From assembly GCA_905221605.1 (NCBI GenBank), contig CAJNDS010000823.1:1-64000 (forward strand): a stretch of 64,000 nt of DNA, written 5' to 3'. Shown here in pieces: positions 39,595-49,773 of this stretch. Source of the stretch: Symbiodinium natans. Taxonomy: Eukaryota; Sar; Dinophyceae; Suessiales; Symbiodiniaceae. The notes below the pieces were generated by a model. It ran no database searches and had not been told where the DNA came from. It saw nothing but the letters and a program-made list of their open reading frames with translations. The stretch's first letter is position 1; every line of letters starts with the position of its first letter. The position numbers were made by a program, and so were the translations under genes.

Positions 39595-42093
39595 GAAGAA
39601 CATATATCACTCGAGAGCGGACTGCGTCGCTAGCCAGGTTAGGCTCTTCGGAACCGGAGTTCCGGTAGGTATTAACTATGCACGGAAAAGGGACTCTCGA
39701 GGTGACCTTGGCCTGCTTAACACGGCCGAACTATGTGCAGGATCACCGAGAGAAAGCATTGAGGGCTTAACCAGTTCCGCGAGAAGCTCGGCGGCCAACG
39801 GCTACTCACTGGTTTGGCACTGTACAAAGCCCTAGGCAATTGTTCTGCAGGTTGAACTGCCTGGTCTGTACTGCCTACCCTATAAGCCCTGCCTGTACAG
39901 GGGAGAAGCTCACCCATTCGGCTCACTCAGAAAAGGCAGAAGGTCTGGAACCGACACACGGGCTATGCCTGTACGAACTGCAGACAAGTGGATTGGCAAA
40001 GTCGCCAACCTCCGGGGCAGGCCTAAGCTTTCTCGCTCTTACTCACTTAGGCCCCAGAAACCCATGCCGCAGCAGCTCTGAGCTCCTGTTTGCCCCGTAT
40101 GCTGACCTGGTTTTCTCGCACTTACTCACCAGGTAGGAGGAACCAGCTTTCTCGCTCTTACTCACTGGTTCAACCCCAGCGGCTCCAGATGAACCCACAC
40201 CACTTGCACGCAGGGAGGGCTTGGTTGATTTGGGCATCACAGTTGGGCCGGCTTTCGGGCTCCGAGCCACAGCCTTTAACCTCCGCAATCTGGTGCCACT
40301 GGCTGTCCGTCAGCCTAAGTTATGGTCCCTAACAAACAACGCCTGCCGCTAGGCATTCTCCTGGCTGGGCTTGCACCAACAGGAGAAAAACAACACACCC
40401 TGCAGGAAAAACAAAGGAAATCCTCGGCAGGCCAAACACGGGTAACCCCAAACTGATGCCGGGCAGCTTGCCCTCGGCCACAACCGGCCGGAAAGTACTA
40501 GGATCCTCGTCCGTTCCCCAACATCTCAGCGCGCACCCTCCCCTCATCAACCAGTGAGGATCTTCAGGGTCCGGTTCTAACGTTATCCTTTCGGGCGCTG
40601 TGTTTGCGAGAACCCCGTGTTGGGCCTGTGGAAGACCCGCAAGCTCCTGAGCCCGAAAACCCGGTCCAGCGGTCTGCTCTACAGACCGAACAAGGGGGCC
40701 AAACCGGTGTCAGGCTGTACTAAAGCCACATCAAGGCGGCTTGTCCTGCAGGGTGACCAACGGAACGACTGCGAATATTCCGATGGATGGATCTGGGTAT
40801 GTGCCGGGACTGAGCACTTGCTTGCTTGCATTCTTACACCTGCAACCTTATGCGATCAAAGCATGATCCAATTCTATGCAAGATTCTCTTTGGTGCCCTG
40901 AGGCACTCACAGTTTGGGAACGGACTCGAAAGACCGTCACTGATTGAACGGGGAGAAGCCTCACCCTGGGTGAAAGGATTCCGGAGGGGAGAGTCTCGCC
41001 CTTGATTCTGGCAGGGCAAAGCTCCTGCAATTTGGGTGGGTTGGGGCTGTAGTAGGTCAGACCTCCCATGGGATGTCTTCCAAATCTTCAAAGCCACACA
41101 CTTGCCAATCACTGCTGCATGCTTCTTCTGGGGAGTCTGGATCCTGAGAACACCCTTCCTCAAGGAAGGTCCAGCCATGTGCGCTGGCTGCAGAAGACAG
41201 CGGAACCAGCGAAGGCTCTGCGGGCTGCGTAACTTGGTGACCTAACTGACGCAAGTCAGCAAGGGAAGCGTCGTCCAGGAACACCGGTCTCCGAACTGCT
41301 TGGTCAAAACTCGGCCAGCTCCACGTGCAAGTTTTCAAGACAAAGGGCACAGTGGAGCTCGATGCGTCTTCCATCCTCTCCGTGCAAGATCGCTGGTTGC
41401 CTTTTCCCAGGACCTGGCACGAAACTGAGGTTATGGGTTGGAATATTACCACAGCCAGTGCAGTTAAAGATTAACAGGCGAAGCCACTGCACGGGCGGGT
41501 CGCCCCCCGTTCCCCCGTGGAGCTCTGCTGGGTCTTCCATGCATCGCCATTGCCCACAAGGTCCGGCTCTGACTGTTTTGCCGGATTTGCTGGTGCGAAC
41601 AAAATACACGCTGCTGTCCTCTGAGAGGAGCAGCCATTCTTTCCGGCCCTTGTGAAACCAGCGAAAGCAGAGTGCTTGGTGGAAAGTCCTGCCTTGGCTG
41701 GAGCCACAATTGGCTCTATGGGCCCAAGTTCGCTCTGCACTTGCCAGGCTGCTCGAGCAACTTACCTGGTCTTCCAAGGCTGGAGAAACTCCACAGCCGG
41801 CTGTAAGAGGACTCGCATAAGGGAAGAGTTCCCCAAGCCGGAATGCTTTGCCCTCCAGTCGGGCCGTGCCTTCTTGCTGGCTCTTTGCAGAACAAGTTGG
41901 GTGAGATGACTCAAACCCTTCACTTGCTTGCAGTGAGGATCTCAACTGCACAGGTGCTCTGGACATGGCTCTAATGAAGGCTGTGAGAAGCAGGCCTGGT
42001 ACCCAAAGCAGTTAGGGGACTCGAGGCTGGTTCGCACAGCTACCGCTCTGCTACCTGTGCACCCCACCGGGGTTGAGCCGAGATCTTGAGCCA
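39595..42093 (-). mobile_element. SL unit U2 (2.50 kb)
   Basis: Relict leader TGGCTCAAG at 42093-42085; tail GTGATATATGTTCTTCT running into the head of U1. Its non-coding half (39600-41050) is nearly identical to that of U1. ORF broken. Confidence 0.88.
41057..41966 (-). pseudogene. 305-aa ORF of SL unit U2, 8-bp deletion
   Basis: Normal start, then open for 220 codons. A deletion of about eight bases at 41331 (GTGCAAGTTTTC against GTGCAAGCTAGAAAGTTTTC) shifts the frame just after the CALC pair. The remaining C-terminal codons stay open in a different frame (41452-41057). Confidence 0.85.
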
Positions 42094-42094
42094 A

Positions 42095-42206
42095 GAACAT
42101 ATATCACTCGAAAGCGGGCCACGTCGCTAGCCAATTAGGCTCTTCGGGACCAAAGTCCCGGAAGTTAAGGTGAAACGTGAGAACAACTACTCTCGGGAAT
42201 GCAAGA
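42095..42206 (-). mobile_element. 5'-truncated LINE-type retrocopy T1 (~112 bp)
   Basis: Carries the LINE version of the terminal module (CGGGAC/GTCCCG stem, CCAATTAGG) plus AACTACTCTCGGGAATGC, and is cut there. It sits between the tail of U3 and the head of U2. Its tail is GTGATATATGTTCT. It shows that LINE RNA, and not only SL-unit RNA, lands in this array. Confidence 0.85.
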
Positions 42207-44658
42207 AGAACATATATCACACGAAAGCGGCTGCGTCGCTAGCCAGGTTAGGCTCTTCGGAACCGAAGTTCCGGAAAACATTAACTATGCACAGAAAAGG
42301 AAAAACTCTCGAGGTGTCCTTGGCCTGCTTAACACGGCCGAACTATGTGCAGGGAACACCGAGAGAAAGCATTGAGGGCTTAACCAGTTCCGCGAGAAGC
42401 TCGGCGGCCTACGGCTACTCACTGGTTTGGCTCTATACAAAGCCCTAGGCAAATGTTCTGCAGGTTGAACTGCCTGGTCTGTACTGCCTACCCTATAAGC
42501 CCTGCCTGTACAGGGGAGAAACTCACCCACATTCGGCTCACTCAGAAAAGGCAGAAGGTCCGGAACCGACACATGGGCAATGCCTGTACAAACTGCAAAC
42601 AAGTGGATTGGCAAAAGTCGCCAACCTCCGGAACAGGCCTAAGCTTTCTCGCACTTACTAACCTAGGCCCCAGAAACTCATGCCGCAGCAGCACTGAGCT
42701 CCTGTTTGCCCCGTATGCTGACCTGGTTTTCTCGCACTTACTCACCAGGGAGGAAGAACCAACTTTCTCGCTCTTACTCACTGATTCAACCTCAGCGGCT
42801 CCAGAGGAACCCACACCACTTGCACGCAGGGAGGGCTTGGTTGATTTGGGCATCTCAGCTGGGCAGGCTTTCGGGCACCGAGCCACAGCCTTTAACCTCC
42901 GCAATCTGGTGCCTCAGGCTGTCCGTCAGCCTAGGTTTTGGTCCCTAACAAACAACGCCTGCCGCTAGGCTCCTCCTGGCTGGGCTTGCACCACCAGGAG
43001 AAAACAACACACCCTGCAGGGACAGCAAAGGAAATACTCAAAGGCCAAACACGGGTAACCCCAAACTGATGCAGGGCATCATGCCCTCGGCCTCAACCTG
43101 CCGGTGTACTTGGATCCTCGTCCGTTCCTCAACATCTCAGCGCGCAACCCTCCCCTCATCAACCAGTGAGGATCTACAGGGACCGGTACTGACGTTTTCC
43201 GTGCGTGCGCTGCGTTTGCGAGAACCCCGTGTTGGGCCTGAAAGTACCCGCAAGCACCTGAGCCCGAAAACCCGGTCCAGCGGTCTGCTTGACAGACCGA
43301 GCAAGGGTGCCGAACCGGTGTCAGGCTGAACACAGGCCGCATCATGGCGGCCAGTCCTGCCGGGTGTCCAACGGAACAACTGCGAACCTATTCCGTTGGA
43401 TGGAAAAGGGGGTGCCGGGACTGGGCACTGAACTGCTTTCGCTCTAACCTGCTTCCTTATGCAATCATTGCAAGCAGTTTCGCTTTGATTTGTACATCCT
43501 TGCTTGAAAAGGAGAGTCTCCTCTATGACATTGGATTCCGGAGGGGAGAGTCTCACCCTTGATTCTGGCAGGGCATAGCTCCTGCAATTTGAGTGGGTTG
43601 GGGCCGTATTAGGTCAGACCTCCCAGGGGATGTCTTCCAAGTCTTCAAAGCCACACTCAACCCATTCACTGCTGCATGCTTCTTCTGGGGAGTCTAGATC
43701 CTGAGAACACCCTTCCTCAAGGAAGGTCCAGCCATGTGCGCTGGCTGCAGAAGACAGCGGCGCCAGCGAAGATTCTACGGGCTCCGTACCTTGGTGACCT
43801 AACTGACGCAAGTCAGCCAGGGAGGCATCGTCCAGAAACACCTGTCTCCTGACTGCTTGATCGAAGCTCGGCCAGCTCCACGTGCACTCCAGGAAGTTTT
43901 CAAGACAAAGGGCACATTGGAGCTCGATGCGTCTTCCATCCTCTCCATACAAGATCGCTGGTTGCCTTTCCCCAGGACCAGGCACGAAGTTGAGGTTATG
44001 GGTTGGAATGTTACCACAGCCAGTGCAATTGAAGTTCAAAAGGCGAAGCCACTGCACGGGCGGGTCGCCTCCCGTTCCCCCGTGGAGCTCTGCTGGGTCT
44101 TCCATGCATCTCCATTGCCCACAAGGTCCGGCTCGGACTGTTTTGCCGGATTTGCTGGTGCGAACAAAATACACGCTGCTGTCCTCGGAGAGGAGCAGCC
44201 ACTCTTTCCGGCCCTTGTGATGCCAGCGAAAGCAGAGTGCTTGGTGGAAAGTCCTGCTTTGGCTGGGACCACAATTGGCTCTATGGGCCCAAGTTCGCTC
44301 TACACTTGCCAGGTTGCTCGAGCTTCTTACCTGGTCTTCCAAAGCTGGAGAAACTCCACAGCCGGCTGTAAGAGGACTCGCATAAGGGAAGAGTTCCCCA
44401 AGCCGGGCTGCTTCGCCCTCCAGTCGGGCCGTGCCTTCCTTCTGGCTCTCTGCATCGCAAGTTGGGTGAGAAGACTCCAACCCGTCACTTGTTGGCAGTG
44501 AGGGTCTCGACTGCACAGGTGCTCTGGACATGGCTCAAATGAAGGCTGTGAAAAGCAGGCCTGGTACCCAAAACAGTTAGGGGACTCGAGGCTGGTTCAC
44601 ACAGCTACCGCTCTGCTACCTGTGCACCCCACCGGGGTTGAGCCGAGACCTTGAGCCA
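42207..44658 (-). mobile_element. SL unit U3 (2.45 kb)
   Basis: Relict leader at 44658-44650 (ACCTTGAGCC on the plus strand, one substitution from other units in the second relict). The non-coding half resembles U0 more than its neighbours (for example CTCACTGATTCAACC and CAGGGCATCATGCCC). ORF intact. Tail GTGATATATGTTCTT. Confidence 0.88.
43614..44531 (-). CDS. 305-aa Cys-rich protein of SL unit U3, intact
   Basis: Full-length ATG-to-TGA copy. It differs from the others in places such as SRPSLPTSDG at the N-terminus, FLECTWSWP and SEWVECGFEDLEDIPWEV at the end. It keeps all four Cys of CTGC and CALC. No function can be assigned. Confidence 0.7.
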   Translation of the reverse strand: MSRAPVQSRPSLPTSDGLESSHPTCDAESQKEGTARLEGEAARLGELFPYASPLTAGCGVSPALEDQVRSSSNLASVERTWAHRANCGPSQSRTFHQALCFRWHHKGRKEWLLLSEDSSVYFVRTSKSGKTVRAGPCGQWRCMEDPAELHGGTGGDPPVQWLRLLNFNCTGCGNIPTHNLNFVPGPGERQPAILYGEDGRRIELQCALCLENFLECTWSWPSFDQAVRRQVFLDDASLADLRQLGHQGTEPVESSLAPLSSAASAHGWTFLEEGCSQDLDSPEEACSSEWVECGFEDLEDIPWEV

Positions 44659-47156
44659 GAACATATATCACTCGAAAGCGGGCTGAGTCGCTAGCCAGAT
44701 TAGGCTCTTCGGAACCGGAGTTCCGGTAGGTATTAACTATGCACGGAAAAGGGACTCTCGAGGTGTCCTTGGCCTGCTTGACACGGCCGTACTATGTGCA
44801 GGGAGCACCGAGAGAAGAAAAAGGGCCTGACCAGTTCCGCGAGAAGCTCGGCGGCCTACGGCTACTCACTGGTTTGGCACTGTACAAAGCCCTAGGCAAA
44901 ATGTTCTGCAGGTTGAACTGCCTGGTCTGTACTGCCTCCCCTATCAGCCCTGCCAGTACAGGGGAGAAACTCACCCACTTCCGGCTCACTCAGAAAAGGC
45001 AGAAGGTCTGGAACCGATACATGGGCAATGCCTGTACTAAACTGAACGCAAGTGGCTGGCAAAGTCGCCAACCTCCGGCACAGGCCTAGGCTTTCTCGCC
45101 CTTACTAACCTAGGCCCCAGGAACTCATGCCGCAGCAGCACTGAGCTCCTGTTAGCCCCGTTTGCTGACCTGGCTTTCTCGCACTTACTCACCAGGGAGG
45201 GGAACCAGCTTTCTCGCTCTTACTAACTGGTTCAACCTCAGCGGCTCCAAGGAGCCCATACCACTTGCACGCAGGGAGGGCTTGGTTGATTTGGGCAGCT
45301 CAGTTGGGCAGGCTTTCAGGCACCGAGCCACAGCCTTTAACCTCCACAATCTGATGCCTCTGGCTGTCCGTCAGCCAAGCATTGGTCCCTAACAACAACG
45401 CCTGCCGCTAGGCTTCCTCCAAGATGGGCTTGCACCACCCGGAGAGAAACAACATCACCCTGCAGGAATCGCAAAGGAAATCCTCGACAGGCCAAACACG
45501 GGTAACCCCAAACTGATGCAGGGAAATGCCCTAAACCTCATACGGTCGGCGTACTAGGATCCTCGTCCGTTCCTGCCACACCTCAGCGCCCTCCCTCCCC
45601 TCATCAACCAGTGAGGATCTTCAGGGTGCGGTTCTAACGTTATCCTTTCGTGCGCTGTGTTTGCGAGAACCCCGTGTTGGGCCTGTGGAAGACCCACAAG
45701 CACCTGAGCCCGAAAACCCGGTCCAGCGGTCTGCTGCACAGACCGAGCAAAGGGGCCGAACCGGTGTCAGGCTGAACAAAAGCCGCATCGAGGCGGCCTG
45801 TCCTGCAGGGTGTCCATCGGAACAACTGCGAAAATATTCCGACGGATGGATCTGGGTACGTGCCGGGACTGAGCACTTCTGCTTGCATTCTTACAACCTG
45901 CATCCTTATGCGATCATTAAATGATCCAATTCTATGCAAGATTCTCCGTGGTGCCCTATGGCACTCTCAGTTTGGGAACGGACTCACAGGACCGTCGCTG
46001 ATTGGACGGGGAGAAGCTACACCCGTGACAAAGGGATTCCGGAGGGTGAGCATCTCACCCTTGATTCTGGCAGGGCATAGCTCCTGCAATTTGGGTGGGT
46101 TGGGGCCGGATTAGGTCAGACCTCCCAGGGGACGTCTTCCAAGTCTTCAAAGCCACACACTAGCCAATCACTGGGCTTCTTCTGGGGAGTCTAGATCCTG
46201 AGAACACCCTTCCTCAAGGAAGGTCCAGCCATGTGCGCTGGCTGCAGAAGACAGCGGCGCCAGCAAAGGTTCTACGGGCTCCGTACCTTGGTGACCTAAC
46301 TGACGCAAGTCAGCAAGGGAAGCGTAGTCCAGAAACACCGGTCTCCTAACTGCTTGGTCGAAACTCGGCCAGCTCCACGTGCACGCTAGGAAGCTTTCTA
46401 GACAAAGGGCACAGTAGAGCTCGATGCGTCTTCCATCCTCTCCATGCAAGATCGCTGGTTGCCTTTTCCCAGGACCGGGCAAGAAGTTGAGGTTATGGGT
46501 TGGAATGTTACCACAGCCAGTGCAATTAAAGTTCAAAAGGCGAAGCCACTGCACGGGCGGGTCGCCTCCCGTTCCCCCGTGGAGCTCTGCTGGGTCTTCC
46601 ATGCATCTCCATTGCCCACAGGGTCCGGCTCGGACTGTTTTGCCGGATTTGCTGGTGCGAACAAAATACACGCTGCTGTCCTCGGAGAGGAACAGCCACT
46701 CTTTCCGGCCCTTGTGATGCCAGCGAAAGCAGAGTGCTTGGTGGAAAGTCCTGCTTTGGCTGGGACCACAATTGGCTCTATGGGCCCAAGTTCGCTCTGG
46801 ATTTGCCAGGCTGCTCGAGCATCTTGCCTGGTCTTCCAAGGCTGGAGAAACTCCACAGCCGGCTGTAAGAGGACTCGCATAAGGGAAGAGTTCCCCAAGC
46901 CGGGCTGCTTCGCCCTCCAGTCGGGCCGTGCCTTCTTTCTGGCTCTCTGCAGAGCAAGTTGGGTGAGATGACTCCAACCCATCGCTTGCTGGCAGTGAGG
47001 ATCTCGACTGCACAGGTGCTCTGGACATGGCTCAAATGAAGGCTGTGAAAAAGCAGGCCTGGTACCCAAAACAGTTAGGGGACTCGAGGCTGGTTCACAC
47101 AGCTACCGCTCTGCTACCTGTGCACCCCACCGGGGTTGAGCCGAGATCTTGAGCCA
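44659..47156 (-). mobile_element. SL unit U4 (2.50 kb)
   Basis: Relict leader at 47156-47148; tail GTGATATATGTTCT directly on the head of U3. Almost identical to U5 and U6 in its non-coding half. ORF loses its last residues. Confidence 0.88.
46168..47028 (-). CDS. Cys-rich protein of SL unit U4, C-terminally shortened (286 aa)
   Basis: Same start and body as the 305-aa copies. A small deletion near 46170 (CACTGGGCTTC against CACTGTTGCCTGCTTC) creates an early TGA and removes the last ~19 residues (the ...CGFEDLEDVPWEV end). CTGC and CALC are retained. Confidence 0.65.
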   Translation of the reverse strand: MSRAPVQSRSSLPASDGLESSHPTCSAESQKEGTARLEGEAARLGELFPYASPLTAGCGVSPALEDQARCSSSLANPERTWAHRANCGPSQSRTFHQALCFRWHHKGRKEWLFLSEDSSVYFVRTSKSGKTVRAGPCGQWRCMEDPAELHGGTGGDPPVQWLRLLNFNCTGCGNIPTHNLNFLPGPGKRQPAILHGEDGRRIELYCALCLESFLACTWSWPSFDQAVRRPVFLDYASLADLRQLGHQGTEPVEPLLAPLSSAASAHGWTFLEEGCSQDLDSPEEAQ

Positions 47157-47270
47157 GAACATATATCACACGAAAGCGGGCTGCGTCGCTAGCCAGGTTA
47201 GGCTCTTCGGAACCGAAGTTCCGGAAAACATTAACTATGCACAGAAAAGGAAAAACTCTCGAGGTGTCAG
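47157..47270 (-). mobile_element. 5'-truncated SL-unit retrocopy T2 (~114 bp)
   Basis: Terminal module of the SL-unit type (CGGAAC/GTTCCG stem) plus AAAACTCTCGAGGTGTC, then cut. It lies between the tail of U5 and the head of U4. Tail GTGTGATATATGTTCT. Its sequence (CCGGAAAACATTAACTATGC) matches U3, so its source was a U3-like RNA and not its immediate neighbours. Confidence 0.85.
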
Positions 47271-49773
47271 AACATATATCACTCGAAAGCGGGCTGAGTC
47301 GCTAGCCAGATTAGGCTCTTCGGAACCGGAGTTCCGGTAGGTATTAACTACGCACGGAAAAGGGACTCTCGAGGTGTCCTTGGCCTGCTTGACACGGCCG
47401 TACTTTGTGCAGGGAGCACCGAGAGAAGAAAAAGGGCCTGACCAGTTCCGCGAGAAGCTCGGCGGCCTACGGCTACTCACTGGTTTGGCACTGTACAAAG
47501 CCCTAGGCAAAATGTTCTGCAGGTTGAACTGCCTGGTCTGTACTGCCTACCCTATCAGCCCTGCCAGTACAGGGGAGAAACTCACCCACTTCCGGCTCAC
47601 TCAGAAAAGGCAGAAGGTCTGGAACCGATACATGGGCAATGCCTGTACTAAACTGAACGCAAGTGGCTTGGCAAAGTCGCCAACCTCCGGCACAGGCCTA
47701 GGCTTTCTCGCCCTTACTAACCTAGGCCCCAGGAACTCATGCCGCAGCAGCACTGAGCTCCTGTTAGCCCCGTTTGCTGACCTGGCTTTCTCGCACTTAC
47801 TCACCAGGGAGGGGAACCAGCTTTCTCGCTCTTACTAACTGGTTCAACCTCAGCGGCTCCAAGGAGCCCATACCACTTGCACGCAGGGAGGGCTTGGTTG
47901 ATTTGGGCAGCTCAGTTGGGCAGGCTTTCAGGCACCGAGCCACAGCCTTTAACCTCCACAATCTGGTGCCTCTGGCTGTCCGTCAGCCAAGCATTGGTCC
48001 CTAACAACAACGCCTGCCGCTAGGCTTCCTCCAAGATGGGCTTGCACCACCCGGAGAGAAACAACAGCACCCTGCAGGAATCTCAAAGGAGATCCTCGAC
48101 AGGCCAAACACGGGTAACCCCAAACTGGTGCAGGGAAATGCCCTAAACCTCATACGGTCGGCGTACTAGGATCCTCGTCCGTTCCTGCCACACCTCAGCG
48201 CCCTCCCTCCCCTCATCAACCAGTGAGGATCTTCAGGGTGCGGTTCTAACGTTATCCTTTCGTGCGCTGTGTTTGCGAGAACCCCGTGTTGGGCCTGTGG
48301 AAGACCCACAAGCACCTGAGCCCGAAAACCCGGTCCAGCGGTCTGCTGCACAGACCGAGCAAAGGGGCCGAACCGGTGTCAGGCTGAACAAAAGCCGCAT
48401 CGAGGCGGCCTGTCCTGCAGGGTGTCCATCGGAACAACTGCGAAAATATTCCGACGGATGGATCTGGGTACGTGCCGGGACTGAGCACTTCTGCTTGCAT
48501 TCTTACAACCTGCATCCTTATGCGATCATTAAATGATCCAATTCTATGCAAGATTCTCCGTGGTGCCCTGTGGCACTCTCAGTTTGGGAACGGACTCACA
48601 GGACCGTCGCTGATTGGACGGGGAGAAGCTTCACCCGTGACAAAGGGATTCCGGAGGGTGAGCATCTCACCCTTGATTCTGGCAGGGCATAGCTCCTGCA
48701 ATTTGGGTGGGTTGGGGCCGGATTAGGTCAGACCTCCCAGGGGACGTCTTCCAAGTCTTCAAAGCCACACACTAGCCAATCACTGTTGCCTGCTTCTTCT
48801 GGGGAGTCTAGATCCTGAGAACACCCTTCCTCAAGGAAGGTCCAGCCATGTGCGCTGGCTGCAGAAGACAGCGGCGCCAGCAAAGGTTCTACGGGCTCCG
48901 TACCTTGGTGACCTAACTGACGCAAGTTAGCAAGGGAAGCGTAGTCCAGAAACACCGGTCTCCTAACTGCTTGGTCGAAACTCGGCCAGCTCCACGTGCA
49001 CGCTAGGAAGCTTTCTAGACAAAGGGCACAGTAGAGCTCGATGCGTCTTCCATCCTCTCCATGCAAGATCGCTGGTTGCCTTTTCCCAGGACCGGGCAAG
49101 AAGTTGAGGTTATGGGTTGGAATGTTACCACAGCCAGTGCAATTAAAGTTCAAAAGGCGAAGCCACTGCACGGGCGGGTCGCCTCCCGTTCCCCCGTGGA
49201 GCTCTGCTGGGTCTTCCATGCATCTCCATTGCCCACAGGGTCCGGCTCGGACTGTTTTGCCGGATTTGCTGGTGCGAACAAAATACACGCTGCTGTCCTC
49301 GGAGAGGAACAGCCACTCTTTCCGGCCCTTGTGATGCCAGCGAAAGCAGAGTGCTTGGTGGAAAGTCCTGCTTTGGCTGGGACCACAATTGGCTCTATGG
49401 GCCCAAGTTCGCTCTGGATTTGCCAGGCTGCTCGAGCATCTTGCCTGGTCTTCCAAGGCTGGAGAAACTCCACAGCCGGCTGTAAGAGGACTCGCATAAG
49501 GGAAGAGTTCCCCAAGCCGGGCTGCTTCGCCCTCCAGTCGGGCCGTGCCTTCTTTCTGGCTCTCTGCAGAGCAAGTTGGGTGAGATGACTCCAACCCATC
49601 ACTTGCTGGCAGTGAGGATCTCGACTGCACAGGTGCTCTGGACATGGCTCAAATGAAGGCTGTGAAAAAGCAGGCCTGGTACCCAAAACAGTTAGGGGAC
49701 TCGAGGCTGGTTCACACAGCTACCGCTCTGCTACCTGTGCACCCCACCGGGGTTGAGCCGAGATCTTGAGCCA
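47271..49773 (-). mobile_element. SL unit U5 (2.50 kb)
   Basis: Relict leader at 49773-49765; tail GTGATATATGTTCT into T2. Nearly identical to U4 and U6. ORF intact. Confidence 0.88.
48728..49645 (-). CDS. 305-aa Cys-rich protein of SL unit U5, intact
   Basis: Full length. Characteristic residues shared with U4 and U6 are NPERTWAHRANCGPSQSRTF, FLDYASLANLRQ and EEAGNSDWLVCGFEDLEDV. No domain was assigned beyond the two CxxC pairs. Confidence 0.7.
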   Translation of the reverse strand: MSRAPVQSRSSLPASDGLESSHPTCSAESQKEGTARLEGEAARLGELFPYASPLTAGCGVSPALEDQARCSSSLANPERTWAHRANCGPSQSRTFHQALCFRWHHKGRKEWLFLSEDSSVYFVRTSKSGKTVRAGPCGQWRCMEDPAELHGGTGGDPPVQWLRLLNFNCTGCGNIPTHNLNFLPGPGKRQPAILHGEDGRRIELYCALCLESFLACTWSWPSFDQAVRRPVFLDYASLANLRQLGHQGTEPVEPLLAPLSSAASAHGWTFLEEGCSQDLDSPEEAGNSDWLVCGFEDLEDVPWEV

